From an uncultured Clostridia bacterium (GTDB lineage: Bacteria; Bacillota; Clostridia; Christensenellales; Borkfalkiaceae), in the NCBI GenBank assembly GCA_947624215.1, contig CANQJJ010000003.1, forward strand, positions 28,059 through 92,058: a stretch of DNA of 64,000 bases. The letters are read 5' to 3'. Of this stretch, positions 6,905 to 15,515 are shown piece by piece. Every line of letters starts with the position of its first letter. The first letter of the stretch is position 1. The notes beneath the pieces were generated by a model. It did not search any database. It worked only from the letters and a program-made list of their open reading frames with translations, and was not told where the DNA came from. The position numbers and the translations under genes are program-made.

Positions 6905-8020
6905 TCGGCCGCATTTCGTCTTCAAAATACCGCGATAAATTGAGTGTTTTTACCTCGGGCGACGGATGGGGGTGGCGACGGGGTTTGAAAGAACGACCCT
7001 TGGCGCCCCTGTAAGGGGAGCTGGCCCGCGGCCCTTGGCGGGCCTGAGGGGTTTGGTAATGCGGTGATGCTTCGACTAACGCTACTTCGCCTACGGCTCG
7101 TGTCGCGCTTAGAATACCAATAGAAGCCTCGCGCGGTCAGCATGACGTGATTATAGCGCGTGGTCTGTTTCCCAAACAGTCGGACTTCGTTCTTCGGGAT
7201 CCTTCGGGGACAGCCGCGTCGGACTTTGTATTGTCATTACGGCTCAGGATGACGCGCTTACCACCACGCGGACTTCGTATGAGCGACCCCTTGCCTTCCC
7301 TTTTGGGGAAGGTGCCCGTAGGGCGGATGAGGTGGCGACGGGGCCCAATCAAAGCGTCATTCTGAGCCGACAGAGAAAGAATGAGGGCGAACTGCTCATC
7401 TGCGAAGAATCTTGCTACGCCCAAGCCCGTATGAACGAACCTCATTCCGACCGAGGCAGAGCCGAGGGAGTGAATCTTGAGCGATAAACCCTAATAAAAA
7501 CATCAGCATTGGCTGATGTGGAATATATTATGCCGATTCGCTCAGGATACGCTCGGGCTTACGCCCTCGGTATGAGGGTCGGACTTCGTTTGAAGGTACC
7601 ATGTCTGCGACCGAGCTTAATCGAAGCATCATATTGACCGACCGAGCCCAATCAGAGCGTCATTCTGAGCCGCAACGGTTTGAGTTTCATCGAATTGCCC
7701 ATCCGCGAAGGAATCTTGCTACGACCAAGTATCGTGTGAGCGATACCCCCTCCTTGGGGAGGGGGTAGGGGGGTGGGGGCTACGATCGCTCTTCCTTATA
7801 TAGTTCAATCGGTTTTCCTTATAAAAAAGCGGAAGGAACAGTTGTGATCCCCACCTCAGTCACGCTCACGCGTGACAGCTCCTCCCCAAGGAGGAGCTTT
7901 TCGTCGGACTTCGTATAAGGGGATACACTCACGCGGCAAGGGCGCCGCCCTCGGTATGACAGCGTAGCCCCATGCTTACGGCTCAGGATGACGTGCCTAC
8001 CACCATAATCTTTTGAAAAA
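6905..8020. repeat. repeat island 1
   Basis: No credible gene. Modules in order: family G (CCCTGTAAGGGGAGC, 6995-7050), part of family B (7060-7145), family E (TTCGGGATCCTTCGGGG, 7188-7265), half of F (CCTTCCCTTTTGGGGAAGG, 7290-7330), D (7348-7430), I (GCATTGGCTGATGTGG, 7490-7590), the dispersed word (7600), D again (7655-7735), a full family-A palindrome (7747-7908) and an E end. Reading frames here are translations of repeats. Confidence 0.9.
7747..7908. repeat. family-A palindromic element (MITE-like), reference copy
   Basis: Outer arms CCCCCTCCTTGGGGAGGGGG and CTCCTCCCCAAGGAGGAG, with GGGGTGGGGG/CCCCACCTCAG further in and a small hairpin TCACGCTCACGCGTGA. About 160 bp. Other copies: 10833-10972, 12433-12585, 20207-20360, 20585-20738, 33085-33246, 35031-35192, 35677-35832, 38271-38432. 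Both orientations occur. Confidence 0.85.
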
Positions 8021-8022
8021 TA

Positions 8023-8051
8023 TTGCAATATCGTGAAAAATCCTGTAAAAT
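8023..8051 (+). promoter_or_regulatory. promoter of the ABC fusion gene
   Basis: TTGCAA, 17-nt spacer, TAAAAT. It fixes the start at the ATG at 8078, since the earlier in-frame codon at 8033 lies inside the promoter. Confidence 0.7.
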
Positions 8052-8077
8052 GGAAGAAAAATGCGGGATGTAGCTAC

Positions 8078-10699
8078 ATGATAGAAGTTTTGAATATCAC
8101 CAAGGTCTACGGGCACGGGAAAAAGCGCGTCGTGGCCCTCGACAACGTCTCCTTCACCCTCCCGGATAGGGGCATGGTCTTCATCGTCGGCAAGAGCGGC
8201 TGCGGCAAGTCCACCCTCCTCAACATGATCGGCGGGTGCGATAAGCTCACGTCGGGCGACATCGTCGTGGACGGCAACCGCTTCTCCTCCTTCCGCGAGC
8301 GGGATTACGACAGTTTCCGCGACGATCATGTGGGATTCATCTTCCAGGATTACTGCCTGCTCGAGGGCCTTACGGTGGAGCAAAACGTGGCCCTCTCCCT
8401 CGAACTCAAGGGGGAGCGCGGCGACGCGGCCGTCAAAGACGCCCTCGCCAAGGTGCAGCTCTCGGAGTGCGCGGACCGTCGCCCGGGGCAGCTCTCGGGG
8501 GGCCAAAAACAGCGCGCGGCCATCGCACGCACGCTCGTGAAAAAGCCCAAGCTCATCCTCGCCGACGAGCCAACGGGCAACCTCGACGAGAAGTCCACCC
8601 GCATCATCCTCGACATCCTCAAAGAGATGGCAAAGACTACGCTCGTCGTCATCGTCTCGCACAACCGTCCCGATGCGGAGCGGTATGCCGACAGGATCCT
8701 CACGCTCTCGGCGGGCAAGATCGCGGGGGATGTCTCCCGCAACCCGAATGCCGAGGAGATCGCCTTCGAGGGGAGGAAGATCGTCGTCCAAAAGGGGACG
8801 GTCTTCACGGAGGAACAGCTCGCCCAAATCAACGAGAGACTGATTCTGAGGGGGGCATGTCTGCAACAGACAGATACGAAATTCCTGCCGACCCTTCCGA
8901 TAGAGCCGTCGGAGGAGGTCAAACATTTTTCCTCGCACAAGCTCAGCGGCCGCGGCAGGCGCGCCATCTTCAAGCTGTTTACCAAGAAACGGGCGGGGGG
9001 AATGGTGTTCTCCGCGCTCCTCGCCGTCTTCCTCTTTATCGTGCTCGGCGTCTGCCAATTCTTCACGCAATTCGACGCGGGCAAGGAGACGGCGCGCATC
9101 ATGCAGGAGCAAAACGGCTCGGTGCTCGCCATGCGCAAGGGGTATCTCGATGAGGACGACCCCACCAAGACGCTCGACACTTCGCGGCTTCTGCACGTCC
9201 CGGAAGAGGACGTCGCCGCCTTTCGTGAGGCGGGCTACGAGGGCAACATCTATCCCCTCTACAATGTCCCCGTGATCTCGGGGGCTCCGAGCGGCGGCTG
9301 GCAGTTGCAGGGATATTCTCCGACTCCCGACAGCAGCAATTACGGTCAATTCTACTGCGAGACGGGGCTTGGCGTGTTGCAGGTGACCGAGGAATACCTT
9401 TTCGATCTCTATGGCAAAGACGGCAAGCTCAATGTCCTCTCGGGCAAGATCTCCGCGGAGGGGGACGGCGTCATCGTCACCGATTACTTTGCCGACAGCA
9501 TTCTCGTCTACAACACGGCGTTGCGCATGACCCCTGAGGAACTTGCGGCGGGCGGCGAGAAGTATCAGAAGATCACGGGCGGGGAGATGCTCTTTGACCG
9601 CTATCGCGTGGACGCCGTCATCGGAACGGATTACACGGAGCGGTATGCTTCCCTCATCGAGGGGTGGCAAAGCGGGAAAAATCTCGTGGAGACGGTGGGC
9701 GACCTCGCCATAAGGTTCTATGAGGAACTCAACGACAGCCTGAATCTCGCCTACACCGTCAACCCCGATTTCATGGCGGCATACAACGGGGACGGCGGGC
9801 GCGCCTATGCCAACTTCGGCGAGGGCAAGATCCAAGCGGACGGGCGGGCCCTCACGCTCTCCGCCAAGTATGCCCATTGCGACAATAGTTTGAAGGAAGG
9901 CGAGATCTTGCTTAACCAGACCGTCTACTGCGAGCTCGTCGGCAAAAATGCGACGGACATTGACTGGGAGAGCGTCAAGGGCAAGAAGATCGCGCTCAGC
10001 CTCGGCGACCTTCATTCCGATTCCCCAAATTTCGAACGGGAATTTACCGTGAAACAGGCATTCACCACTCCGGGGAGCGGGCACGCCTTCTCGCTGGCGC
10101 CCGGGGCATTCAAGGAGCTCCTCTCTCATTCGACGTACGCGTACGCACTGTATTTTGACAATGTGGAGAGCGCGATCGACGTCTATGATATGGGGGAGGA
10201 GATGGGCTACACCGTGCAATCGCCCCTCTTCTCGGCCATGTATACCGTCTCGGGCGCGGCGAACGTCTTTGTGGACCTCTTCGAGATCATCATTTGGGTG
10301 ATGTATGCGCTCGTCGCGCTGACGCTCGTGGGCTTTGCGACGGGCAGTGTGAAGAAGTGCATCTATGAGATCGGCGTTCTGAGGGCGATGGGGGCGAAGA
10401 TCGGCGACCTCGTGGTCCTGTTCGTGGTGCAGATGATCCTCGTGAGCGTCTTGGTCTGCCTGCTCGCAGGGCTCGGTTTATGGCTTGGCGCGGACATCTG
10501 CAATGCGGCGCTTGCGGAGGGCTTTGCCGCGGTGACCAAGAACGCGGCCATGCGGGAGATACGGTTCGTCGCGTATTCATGGCTGACGGTGCTCTTTGAC
10601 GCGGGCATCATGTTCGGGCTCACCGTACTCTGCGCCGTGGTGCCGCTCTTGCTCCTGCGCCGCATCAAGCCGCGCGAGATCATCCGCGCCAAAGAATGA
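8078..10699 (+). CDS. MacB/LolCD-like ABC transporter, fused ATPase-permease
   Basis: An 873-aa fusion. Residues 1-~225 are the ATPase: Walker A GKSGCGKST (38-46), signature LSGGQKQR, Walker B LILADEPTGNLD and switch His in VSHNRPD. A linker is followed by a first membrane helix (~307-330), a ~400-residue extracytoplasmic domain and three C-terminal helices from ~732 (FEIIIWVMYALVALTLVGF) with the FtsX-type EIGVLRAMGAK. This is the type-VII (MacB/FtsX) architecture, used for peptide or antibiotic export and mechanotransduction rather than import. The substrate is unknown. The gene sits alone between two repeat islands. Confidence 0.9.
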   Translation: MIEVLNITKVYGHGKKRVVALDNVSFTLPDRGMVFIVGKSGCGKSTLLNMIGGCDKLTSGDIVVDGNRFSSFRERDYDSFRDDHVGFIFQDYCLLEGLTVEQNVALSLELKGERGDAAVKDALAKVQLSECADRRPGQLSGGQKQRAAIARTLVKKPKLILADEPTGNLDEKSTRIILDILKEMAKTTLVVIVSHNRPDAERYADRILTLSAGKIAGDVSRNPNAEEIAFEGRKIVVQKGTVFTEEQLAQINERLILRGACLQQTDTKFLPTLPIEPSEEVKHFSSHKLSGRGRRAIFKLFTKKRAGGMVFSALLAVFLFIVLGVCQFFTQFDAGKETARIMQEQNGSVLAMRKGYLDEDDPTKTLDTSRLLHVPEEDVAAFREAGYEGNIYPLYNVPVISGAPSGGWQLQGYSPTPDSSNYGQFYCETGLGVLQVTEEYLFDLYGKDGKLNVLSGKISAEGDGVIVTDYFADSILVYNTALRMTPEELAAGGEKYQKITGGEMLFDRYRVDAVIGTDYTERYASLIEGWQSGKNLVETVGDLAIRFYEELNDSLNLAYTVNPDFMAAYNGDGGRAYANFGEGKIQADGRALTLSAKYAHCDNSLKEGEILLNQTVYCELVGKNATDIDWESVKGKKIALSLGDLHSDSPNFEREFTVKQAFTTPGSGHAFSLAPGAFKELLSHSTYAYALYFDNVESAIDVYDMGEEMGYTVQSPLFSAMYTVSGAANVFVDLFEIIIWVMYALVALTLVGFATGSVKKCIYEIGVLRAMGAKIGDLVVLFVVQMILVSVLVCLLAGLGLWLGADICNAALAEGFAAVTKNAAMREIRFVAYSWLTVLFDAGIMFGLTVLCAVVPLLLLRRIKPREIIRAKE

Positions 10700-11700
10700 G
10701 AGACGGATAAGAAGGGTACCATGTCTGCGACCGAGCCTAATCGAAGCGTTATTCTGAGCCGCAACGGTTTGAGTTTCATCGAATTGCCCATCCGCGAAGA
10801 ATCTTGCTACGACCGAGCTCGTGTGAGCGATACCCCCTCCTTGGGGAGGGGGGTAGGGGGGTGGGGATTATGATCGCCCTTCCCTATAAAAAGCGGAAAG
10901 AACAGTTGTATTCCCCACCTCAGTCACGCTCACGCGTGACAGCTCCTCCCCAAGGAGGAGCTTTTCGTCGGACTTCGTACTTCGGGATCCTTCGGGGACA
11001 GCCGCATCGGACTTCGTATTGCCATTACGGCTCAGGATGACGCGCTTACCACCACGCGCCCAAGTCCAATCAAAGCGTTATTCTGCCCGCCCAAGCCCAA
11101 TCGAAGCGTCATTCTGAGCCGCAACGGTTTGAGTTTCATCGAATTGCCCATCCGCGAAGGAATCTTGCTACGACCAAGTATCGTGTGAACGAATAAGGCA
11201 TTCCCAATTACGTCACCCTGACCGATTGAGGTTTCTATTTGTGCTACTAAAATCGACACGAGCGCCCCGCGCGAAGTAACGTAGTTGAAGGGTCACCGCA
11301 TTATAAACAAAGTGATGTTTACTTCGCCTATGGCTCGTGTCGCGCTTGGAATCACAAATAGAAGCCTCGCGCGGTCGACTACGCTCAACATGACGTAATT
11401 ATAGCGCCTGGTCTGTTTATCAAACAGTCGGACTTCGTACTTCGGGATCCTTCGAGGACAGCCGCATCGGACTTCGTATCGTCATTACGGCTCAGGATGA
11501 CGCGCTTACCACCACCATGGACTTCGTTTGAGCGCCCCCTTGCCTTCCCTTTTGGGGAAGGTGCCCCGTGAGGGGCGGATGAGGATGGAAACCCTTTCGG
11601 CGCACAAGGGCAGTGCGCCACTTTCTCTTTCAGGGACAGCAAGAGGGTGTACGCTTACCACCACGCTCTTTCCCAGGCAGTCGGTCTTCGTGCGGGCCCG
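10700..11700. repeat. repeat island 2
   Basis: No credible gene. Begins with the dispersed word (10720), then D (10745-10825), A (10833-10972), E (10975-11050), D (11105-11185), a composite B element carrying C insertions in its arms (11210-11400), E (11425-11515) and F (11538-11650). Confidence 0.9.
11210..11400. repeat. composite repeat: family C inserted in family B
   Basis: Family B is normally a ~75-bp imperfect hairpin (e.g. 19930-20004, 21096-21171) with arms like TCACCCTGAGCNNAGTCGA and GGGTCACC. Here each arm is interrupted by a ~55-bp family-C unit (TGTGCTACTAAAATCGACAC ... CGCGAAGTA, and its mirror). Similar composites lie at 24371-24500, 33268-33410, 35513-35645, 38103-38240 and 63397-63540. 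Confidence 0.7.
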
Positions 11701-11736
11701 GAACATGCGGAGGGCCGGGCGTCATACAATGAAAAT

Positions 11737-12396
11737 ATGAAAATTTCCGAATGCGCCATTGGGGCGCTTTTTGATTTGCGGCACACGGCGGCGGGGGAAT
11801 ATCTCGCAGGGTTTTCTTACCCGTGGGAGGTGCTTCCCGGGCTCAGAGAATTTTTGAAAAGTTTGAATTTGCAGACCTGCTTTTCAGACATGGGTGGGGG
11901 AGTTTATGTCCACCGCACGGCAAGAATCGACGAAACCGCTGAAATTTCCGGTCCAGCCGTCATCGGGGAGGGGAGCGAAGTGCGACGGGGCGCATTTCTC
12001 CGCGGGGGCGTGCTTGTAGGCAAAAATTGCGTGGTCGGCAACTCCTCCGAACTCAAAAATTGCATCCTGTTCGACGGCGTGCAGGTGCCGCATTTCAACT
12101 ACGTCGGCGACAGCATTTTGGGCTACCGCGCGCACCTCGGCGCGGGGGCGGTGACCTCCAATCTGCGGGCGGACCGCGGGGTCGTCTTCATACGCGCGGA
12201 CGGGGAAACTGCCGACACGGGCCTCAAAAAATGCGGGGCGTTTTTGGGGGACGGCGCCGAGGTGGGGTGCAACGCCGTGCTCTGCCCGGGGACGGTGGTG
12301 GGCCGCGGCGCCATGATCTACCCCCTCGCCCTTTGCCGCGGCTGTTACCCCGAAAACAGCATTGTAAAACAAAACGGCACCGTGATAAAAAGATAG
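11737..12396 (+). CDS. GlmU-C-like left-handed beta-helix acyltransferase/nucleotidyltransferase-like protein
   Basis: A 219-aa protein made of hexapeptide repeats from about residue 60 (VYVHRTARIDETAEISGPAV, VIGEGSEVRRGAFLRGGVLVG), then HFNYVGDSILG, close to the acetyl-CoA/sugar-phosphate site of the GlmU C-terminal domain, and later GDGAEVGCNAVLCPGTVVG. It lacks the GlmU pyrophosphorylase domain. The likely role is acyl transfer to a (sugar-)nucleotide or amino sugar. No ribosome site is visible; TACAAT ends 6 nt before the ATG, so it may also be leaderless. It is flanked by repeat islands on both sides. Confidence 0.75.
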   Translation: MKISECAIGALFDLRHTAAGEYLAGFSYPWEVLPGLREFLKSLNLQTCFSDMGGGVYVHRTARIDETAEISGPAVIGEGSEVRRGAFLRGGVLVGKNCVVGNSSELKNCILFDGVQVPHFNYVGDSILGYRAHLGAGAVTSNLRADRGVVFIRADGETADTGLKKCGAFLGDGAEVGCNAVLCPGTVVGRGAMIYPLALCRGCYPENSIVKQNGTVIKR

Positions 12397-12898
12397 TGGG
12401 GATGGCGGGTTTCGTGCTTTAATCAAAGCGAGCCCCCTCCATGGGAGGGGGGTAGGGGGGCTACGATAGGCCTTCCTTATAAACCTGATCGTCGTTCCCT
12501 ATAAAAGCGGAAGGAACAGTAGTATTCCCCACCTCAGTCACGCTCACGCGTGACAGCTCCTCCCCAAGGAGGAGCTTTTCGTCGGACTTCGTACTACCGA
12601 TCCTCATTCCGACCGAGGCAGAGCCGAGGGAGTGAATCTTGAGCGACCAAGCATAATAAAAACATCAGCATTGGCTGATGTGGAAGTATTGTGCCGATTC
12701 GCTCAGGATACGCTCGGGTCCTATGGACCCTCGGTATGAGGGTCGGACTTCGTAAAATATCCGGTCGTCACACCACCCCCCCACCTGTCGCTGAGGCGAC
12801 ATCCTCCCCCCTCAGGTATAAGGGGGGAGGCAAGAAAGGTCTTCGTTTGTGGAGAGACGCTCAGTCCCTATGCGGGGGTGGGGGGTGATGCGGGCCGG
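12397..12898. repeat. repeat island 3
   Basis: No gene. Contains a family-A copy with a variant arm (CCCCCTCCATGGGAGGGG, 12433-12585), family I (12655-12755) and a GC-rich CCCCCCACC.../GGGGGGAGG block (12778-12890). Confidence 0.85.
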
Positions 12899-13219
12899 TC
12901 AGGGCGTGAATTTCGCGGGGTCCATGCGCGTATAACAAAAACGCAGAATGTTGACGCTCTTTTCACGCTCCTCGATCTCGTAGATCATGATGTAATTTTC
13001 CACGGGAACATGGCGGATCTGTTCATCGGTCACGAGAAACCGTCTGCAATCGGCGGCCGAGTAGGGAAACTCGCAGATCGTTCCGATGGCGTGTTCGATT
13101 TTATTCAATAGGTCGAGCGCGGCTTTTCCGTTGCAGAGCGTCTCCGCGATGTAGGCAAGCGCCGAGTCGATGTCCTGTTCGGCGAGAGGCGTCAGCTTGT
13201 AGCCATACTTATTTGCCAT
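12899..13219 (-). CDS. RelE/ParE-family toxin
   Basis: A 106-aa toxin: YGYKLTPLAEQDIDSALAYI at the N-terminus, then YSAADCRRFLVTDEQIRHV, NYIMIYEIEERE and VNILRFCYTRMD, the beta-sheet core typical of ParE/RelE plasmid-stabilisation proteins. The start overlaps the end of the antitoxin gene by 11 nt, so translation is coupled. Family members are mRNA interferases (RelE) or gyrase poisons (ParE); the sequence alone does not decide which. Confidence 0.9.
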   Translation of the reverse strand: MANKYGYKLTPLAEQDIDSALAYIAETLCNGKAALDLLNKIEHAIGTICEFPYSAADCRRFLVTDEQIRHVPVENYIMIYEIEEREKSVNILRFCYTRMDPAKFTP

Positions 13220-13469
13220 ACTTCGCCCTCAATTTTCCGAGAGCGGCGGGGCCGTCGGTGAGCTCACCGCGGTCAGCCTGTGCCTTGCCCTCCATGATCT
13301 TTGCATACATTTCGGCCTGTGCAAGCCGCTTTTCATAGGCGGCCATGCTCATGATGACCATATCGCCGTAGCCGTTTTTCGTGACAAAGATCGGCTCGTT
13401 GGTCGCATTGCACATCTCAGAGAGCTTCGTCGTGTCCCTCAAATCTCGAATGGGTATGATCTGCGGCAT
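13209..13469 (-). CDS. Phd/YefM-family antitoxin
   Basis: An 86-aa antitoxin with the Phd/YefM opening PQIIPIRDLRDTTKLSEMC, then EPIFVTKNGYGDMVIMSMAAYEKRL, followed by the flexible toxin-binding tail. First gene of the pair. The ribosome site on the minus strand is ACGGAGG. It probably represses its own promoter through the palindrome at 13514-13525. Confidence 0.9.
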   Translation of the reverse strand: MPQIIPIRDLRDTTKLSEMCNATNEPIFVTKNGYGDMVIMSMAAYEKRLAQAEMYAKIMEGKAQADRGELTDGPAALGKLRAKYGK

Positions 13470-13507
13470 AATTCTACCTCCGTCATCTTGTATATTATTA
13501 TGCCATG

Positions 13508-13536
13508 ATTATAGCATAATTATGCGACACTGTCAA
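13508..13536 (-). promoter_or_regulatory. toxin-antitoxin promoter with operator in the spacer
   Basis: Minus strand: TTGACA, 17-nt spacer, TATAAT. The spacer contains the perfect palindrome GCATAATTATGC (13514-13525); a related half-site, GCATAATAAT, lies downstream. This position suits autorepression by antitoxin or complex. Confidence 0.8.
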
Positions 13537-13544
13537 GAGAAATT

Positions 13545-14240
13545 TCAAAAAATATTTGGACAGATCCTAAAGTGGGGAGGCAAGGTCGGACTTCGTTTGA
13601 GCGACCCCTTGGCGCCCCTGTAAGGGGAGCTCCGCCGATGCCTTTTCGGCGGTGACGGGTTTTGTTTTTGCGCCCAAGCCCAACCCGAGCGTCATTCTGC
13701 CCGACCGAGCCCAATTGAAGCGTCATTCTGAGCCGAACATGTATGAGTTTGAGCGAACTGCTCATCCGCGAAGAATCTTACTACGACCAAGCCCGTGTGA
13801 GCGATAGTCGGACTTCGTTCTTCGGGATCCTTCGGGGACCGCCGTCACGGACTTCGTATTGTCATTACGGCTCAGGATGACGCGCTTACCACCACCAAGG
13901 ACTTCGTTTGAGGGGATACACTCACGCGGCAAGGGTGCCGCGTTCGGTATGACACGCTTACCACAACACGGACTCCGTTTGCGACCCCTTGCCTTCCCTT
14001 TTGGGGAAGGTGCCCGTAGGGCGGATGAGGCCTCATCAGTCTCGCCTTGCTCGACAGCTTCCCCAGGGGGGAAGCCGAGTAACCCTTTCGGCGCACAAGG
14101 GCAGTGCGCCACTTTCCCTTACAGGGACAGCGAGAGGGGCGTCGCTTACCACAACGATAACGCAGTGATGCTTCGACTAACGCTCAGCATGACGTATTAG
14201 AGCGCTTGGTCTGTCAGCATGACGTGATCAGAATGCTTGG
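13545..14240. repeat. repeat island 4
   Basis: No gene. Family G (13605-13655), D (13713-13800), E (13806-13890), a GGGGATACACTCACGCGG unit (13913), full family F with both hairpins (13985-14140) and B ends (14152-14230). It reaches to within 20 nt of the ychF stop codon. Confidence 0.9.
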
Positions 14241-14257
14241 TCTGCGGTCAGATGCGG

Positions 14258-15358
14258 TCAGACGTTGAAGCGGAAGAGGACGACGTCGCCGTCCTTCATC
14301 ACATAATCCTTGCCCTCCGAGCGCACCTTGCCCTTTTCGCGCGCACCCGTGAGTCCGCCGCATTCGAGGAGGGTCTCGTAGTCCACCACCTCCGCGCGGA
14401 TGAAGCCCTTTTCAAAGTCGGTGTGGATCTTCCCCGCGGCCTGCGGCGCCTTGGTGCCCTTCACGATGGTCCATGCGCGCGTCTCCTTCTCCCCCGCGGT
14501 GAGGTAGGAGATGAGCCCGAGGAGGGAATACGACGCCTTGATGAGCTTGGAGAGCCCGCTCTCCGTGAGGCCGAATTCCTCCAAAAACAGCGCGCGGTCT
14601 TCCTCCGACAGCTCTGCAAGCTCCGCCTCCGTCTTGGCGCAGATGACGATGGTCTCCGCGCCGTGTGCGCTCGCATAAGTTTTCACCGCCTGCACGAGGG
14701 GGAGCGCCTCTTCGGGGGTACCCATGTCCGCCTCCGAGATGTTTGCGCAGTAGATGACGGGCTTGGAGGAAAGCAGAAAAAGTCCGTCGAGGAGCGCCTT
14801 TTCCTCCTCGGTCACGGCAAGCGACGAGGCGGGCTGTTCCTCCTCGAGGTGACGGTATAATTTATCGAGGAAGGCAAACTCTGCCGCTGCGGCCTTGTCC
14901 GAGCCCCCGCGTGCGGCATTGCGGATGCGGTCCCGCCGCTTGTCCACGGCCTCGAGGTCGGCGAGGATGAGCTCTAAGTTGATGGTCGTGATGTCGCGGA
15001 CGGGGTCCACCGTGTTCTCGACATGGGTCACGTTGGCGTCTTCAAAGCACCTTACGACGTGCACGATCGCGTCCACCTCGCGGATGTGGGAGAGGAACTT
15101 GTTGCCCAGCCCCTCGCCGCGGCTCGCACCCTTGACGAGGCCCGCGATGTCTACAAACTCCACGACGGCGGGAGTCACTTTCTTGCTCGCATAGAGGGCG
15201 GCAAGTTTGTCGAGCCGCTCATCCGGCACGGCGACGACGCCCACATTGGGCTCGATGGTGCAGAAGGGATAGTTTGCGGCCTCCGCGCCCGCGTGGGTGA
15301 TGGCATTGAACAGCGTGGATTTGCCGACGTTGGGCAGCCCCACAACACCTAATTTCAT
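14258..15358 (-). CDS. ychF: redox-regulated ATPase/GTPase YchF
   Basis: A 366-aa Obg-family P-loop protein. Seen: GLPNVGKSTLF (G1), FVDIAGLVKGAS (G3), the YchF-type switch, and the C-terminal TGS-like domain ending KIHTDFEKGFIRAEVVDYE and GKDYVMKDGDVVLFRF. YchF binds ATP in preference to GTP, associates with ribosomes and affects stress responses. The start is the ATG after AAAGGAG; a longer frame upstream lacks support. The dispersed word is in frame near 14723 (Ala-Asp-Met-Gly-Thr). Divergent from argS. Confidence 0.96.
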   Translation of the reverse strand: MKLGVVGLPNVGKSTLFNAITHAGAEAANYPFCTIEPNVGVVAVPDERLDKLAALYASKKVTPAVVEFVDIAGLVKGASRGEGLGNKFLSHIREVDAIVHVVRCFEDANVTHVENTVDPVRDITTINLELILADLEAVDKRRDRIRNAARGGSDKAAAAEFAFLDKLYRHLEEEQPASSLAVTEEEKALLDGLFLLSSKPVIYCANISEADMGTPEEALPLVQAVKTYASAHGAETIVICAKTEAELAELSEEDRALFLEEFGLTESGLSKLIKASYSLLGLISYLTAGEKETRAWTIVKGTKAPQAAGKIHTDFEKGFIRAEVVDYETLLECGGLTGAREKGKVRSEGKDYVMKDGDVVLFRFNV

Positions 15359-15459
15359 ACAAACTCCTTTTCCCGCCCCGCCCATGGCCGAAAAACGGGA
15401 GAGCCTTGGTTTTCTTTCCCCATTATACAACTTTTTTCCGCAAACATCAAGCCTTTCGG

Positions 15460-15488
15460 TTGCCTGTTTTGCGGATTTGTGGTAGAAT
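15460..15488 (+). promoter_or_regulatory. argS promoter
   Basis: TTGCCT, 17-nt spacer, TAGAAT with TGG just before the -10. Confidence 0.65.
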
Positions 15489-15515
15489 AGTCGCGAAAAG
15501 GAGTATACAAGGACC

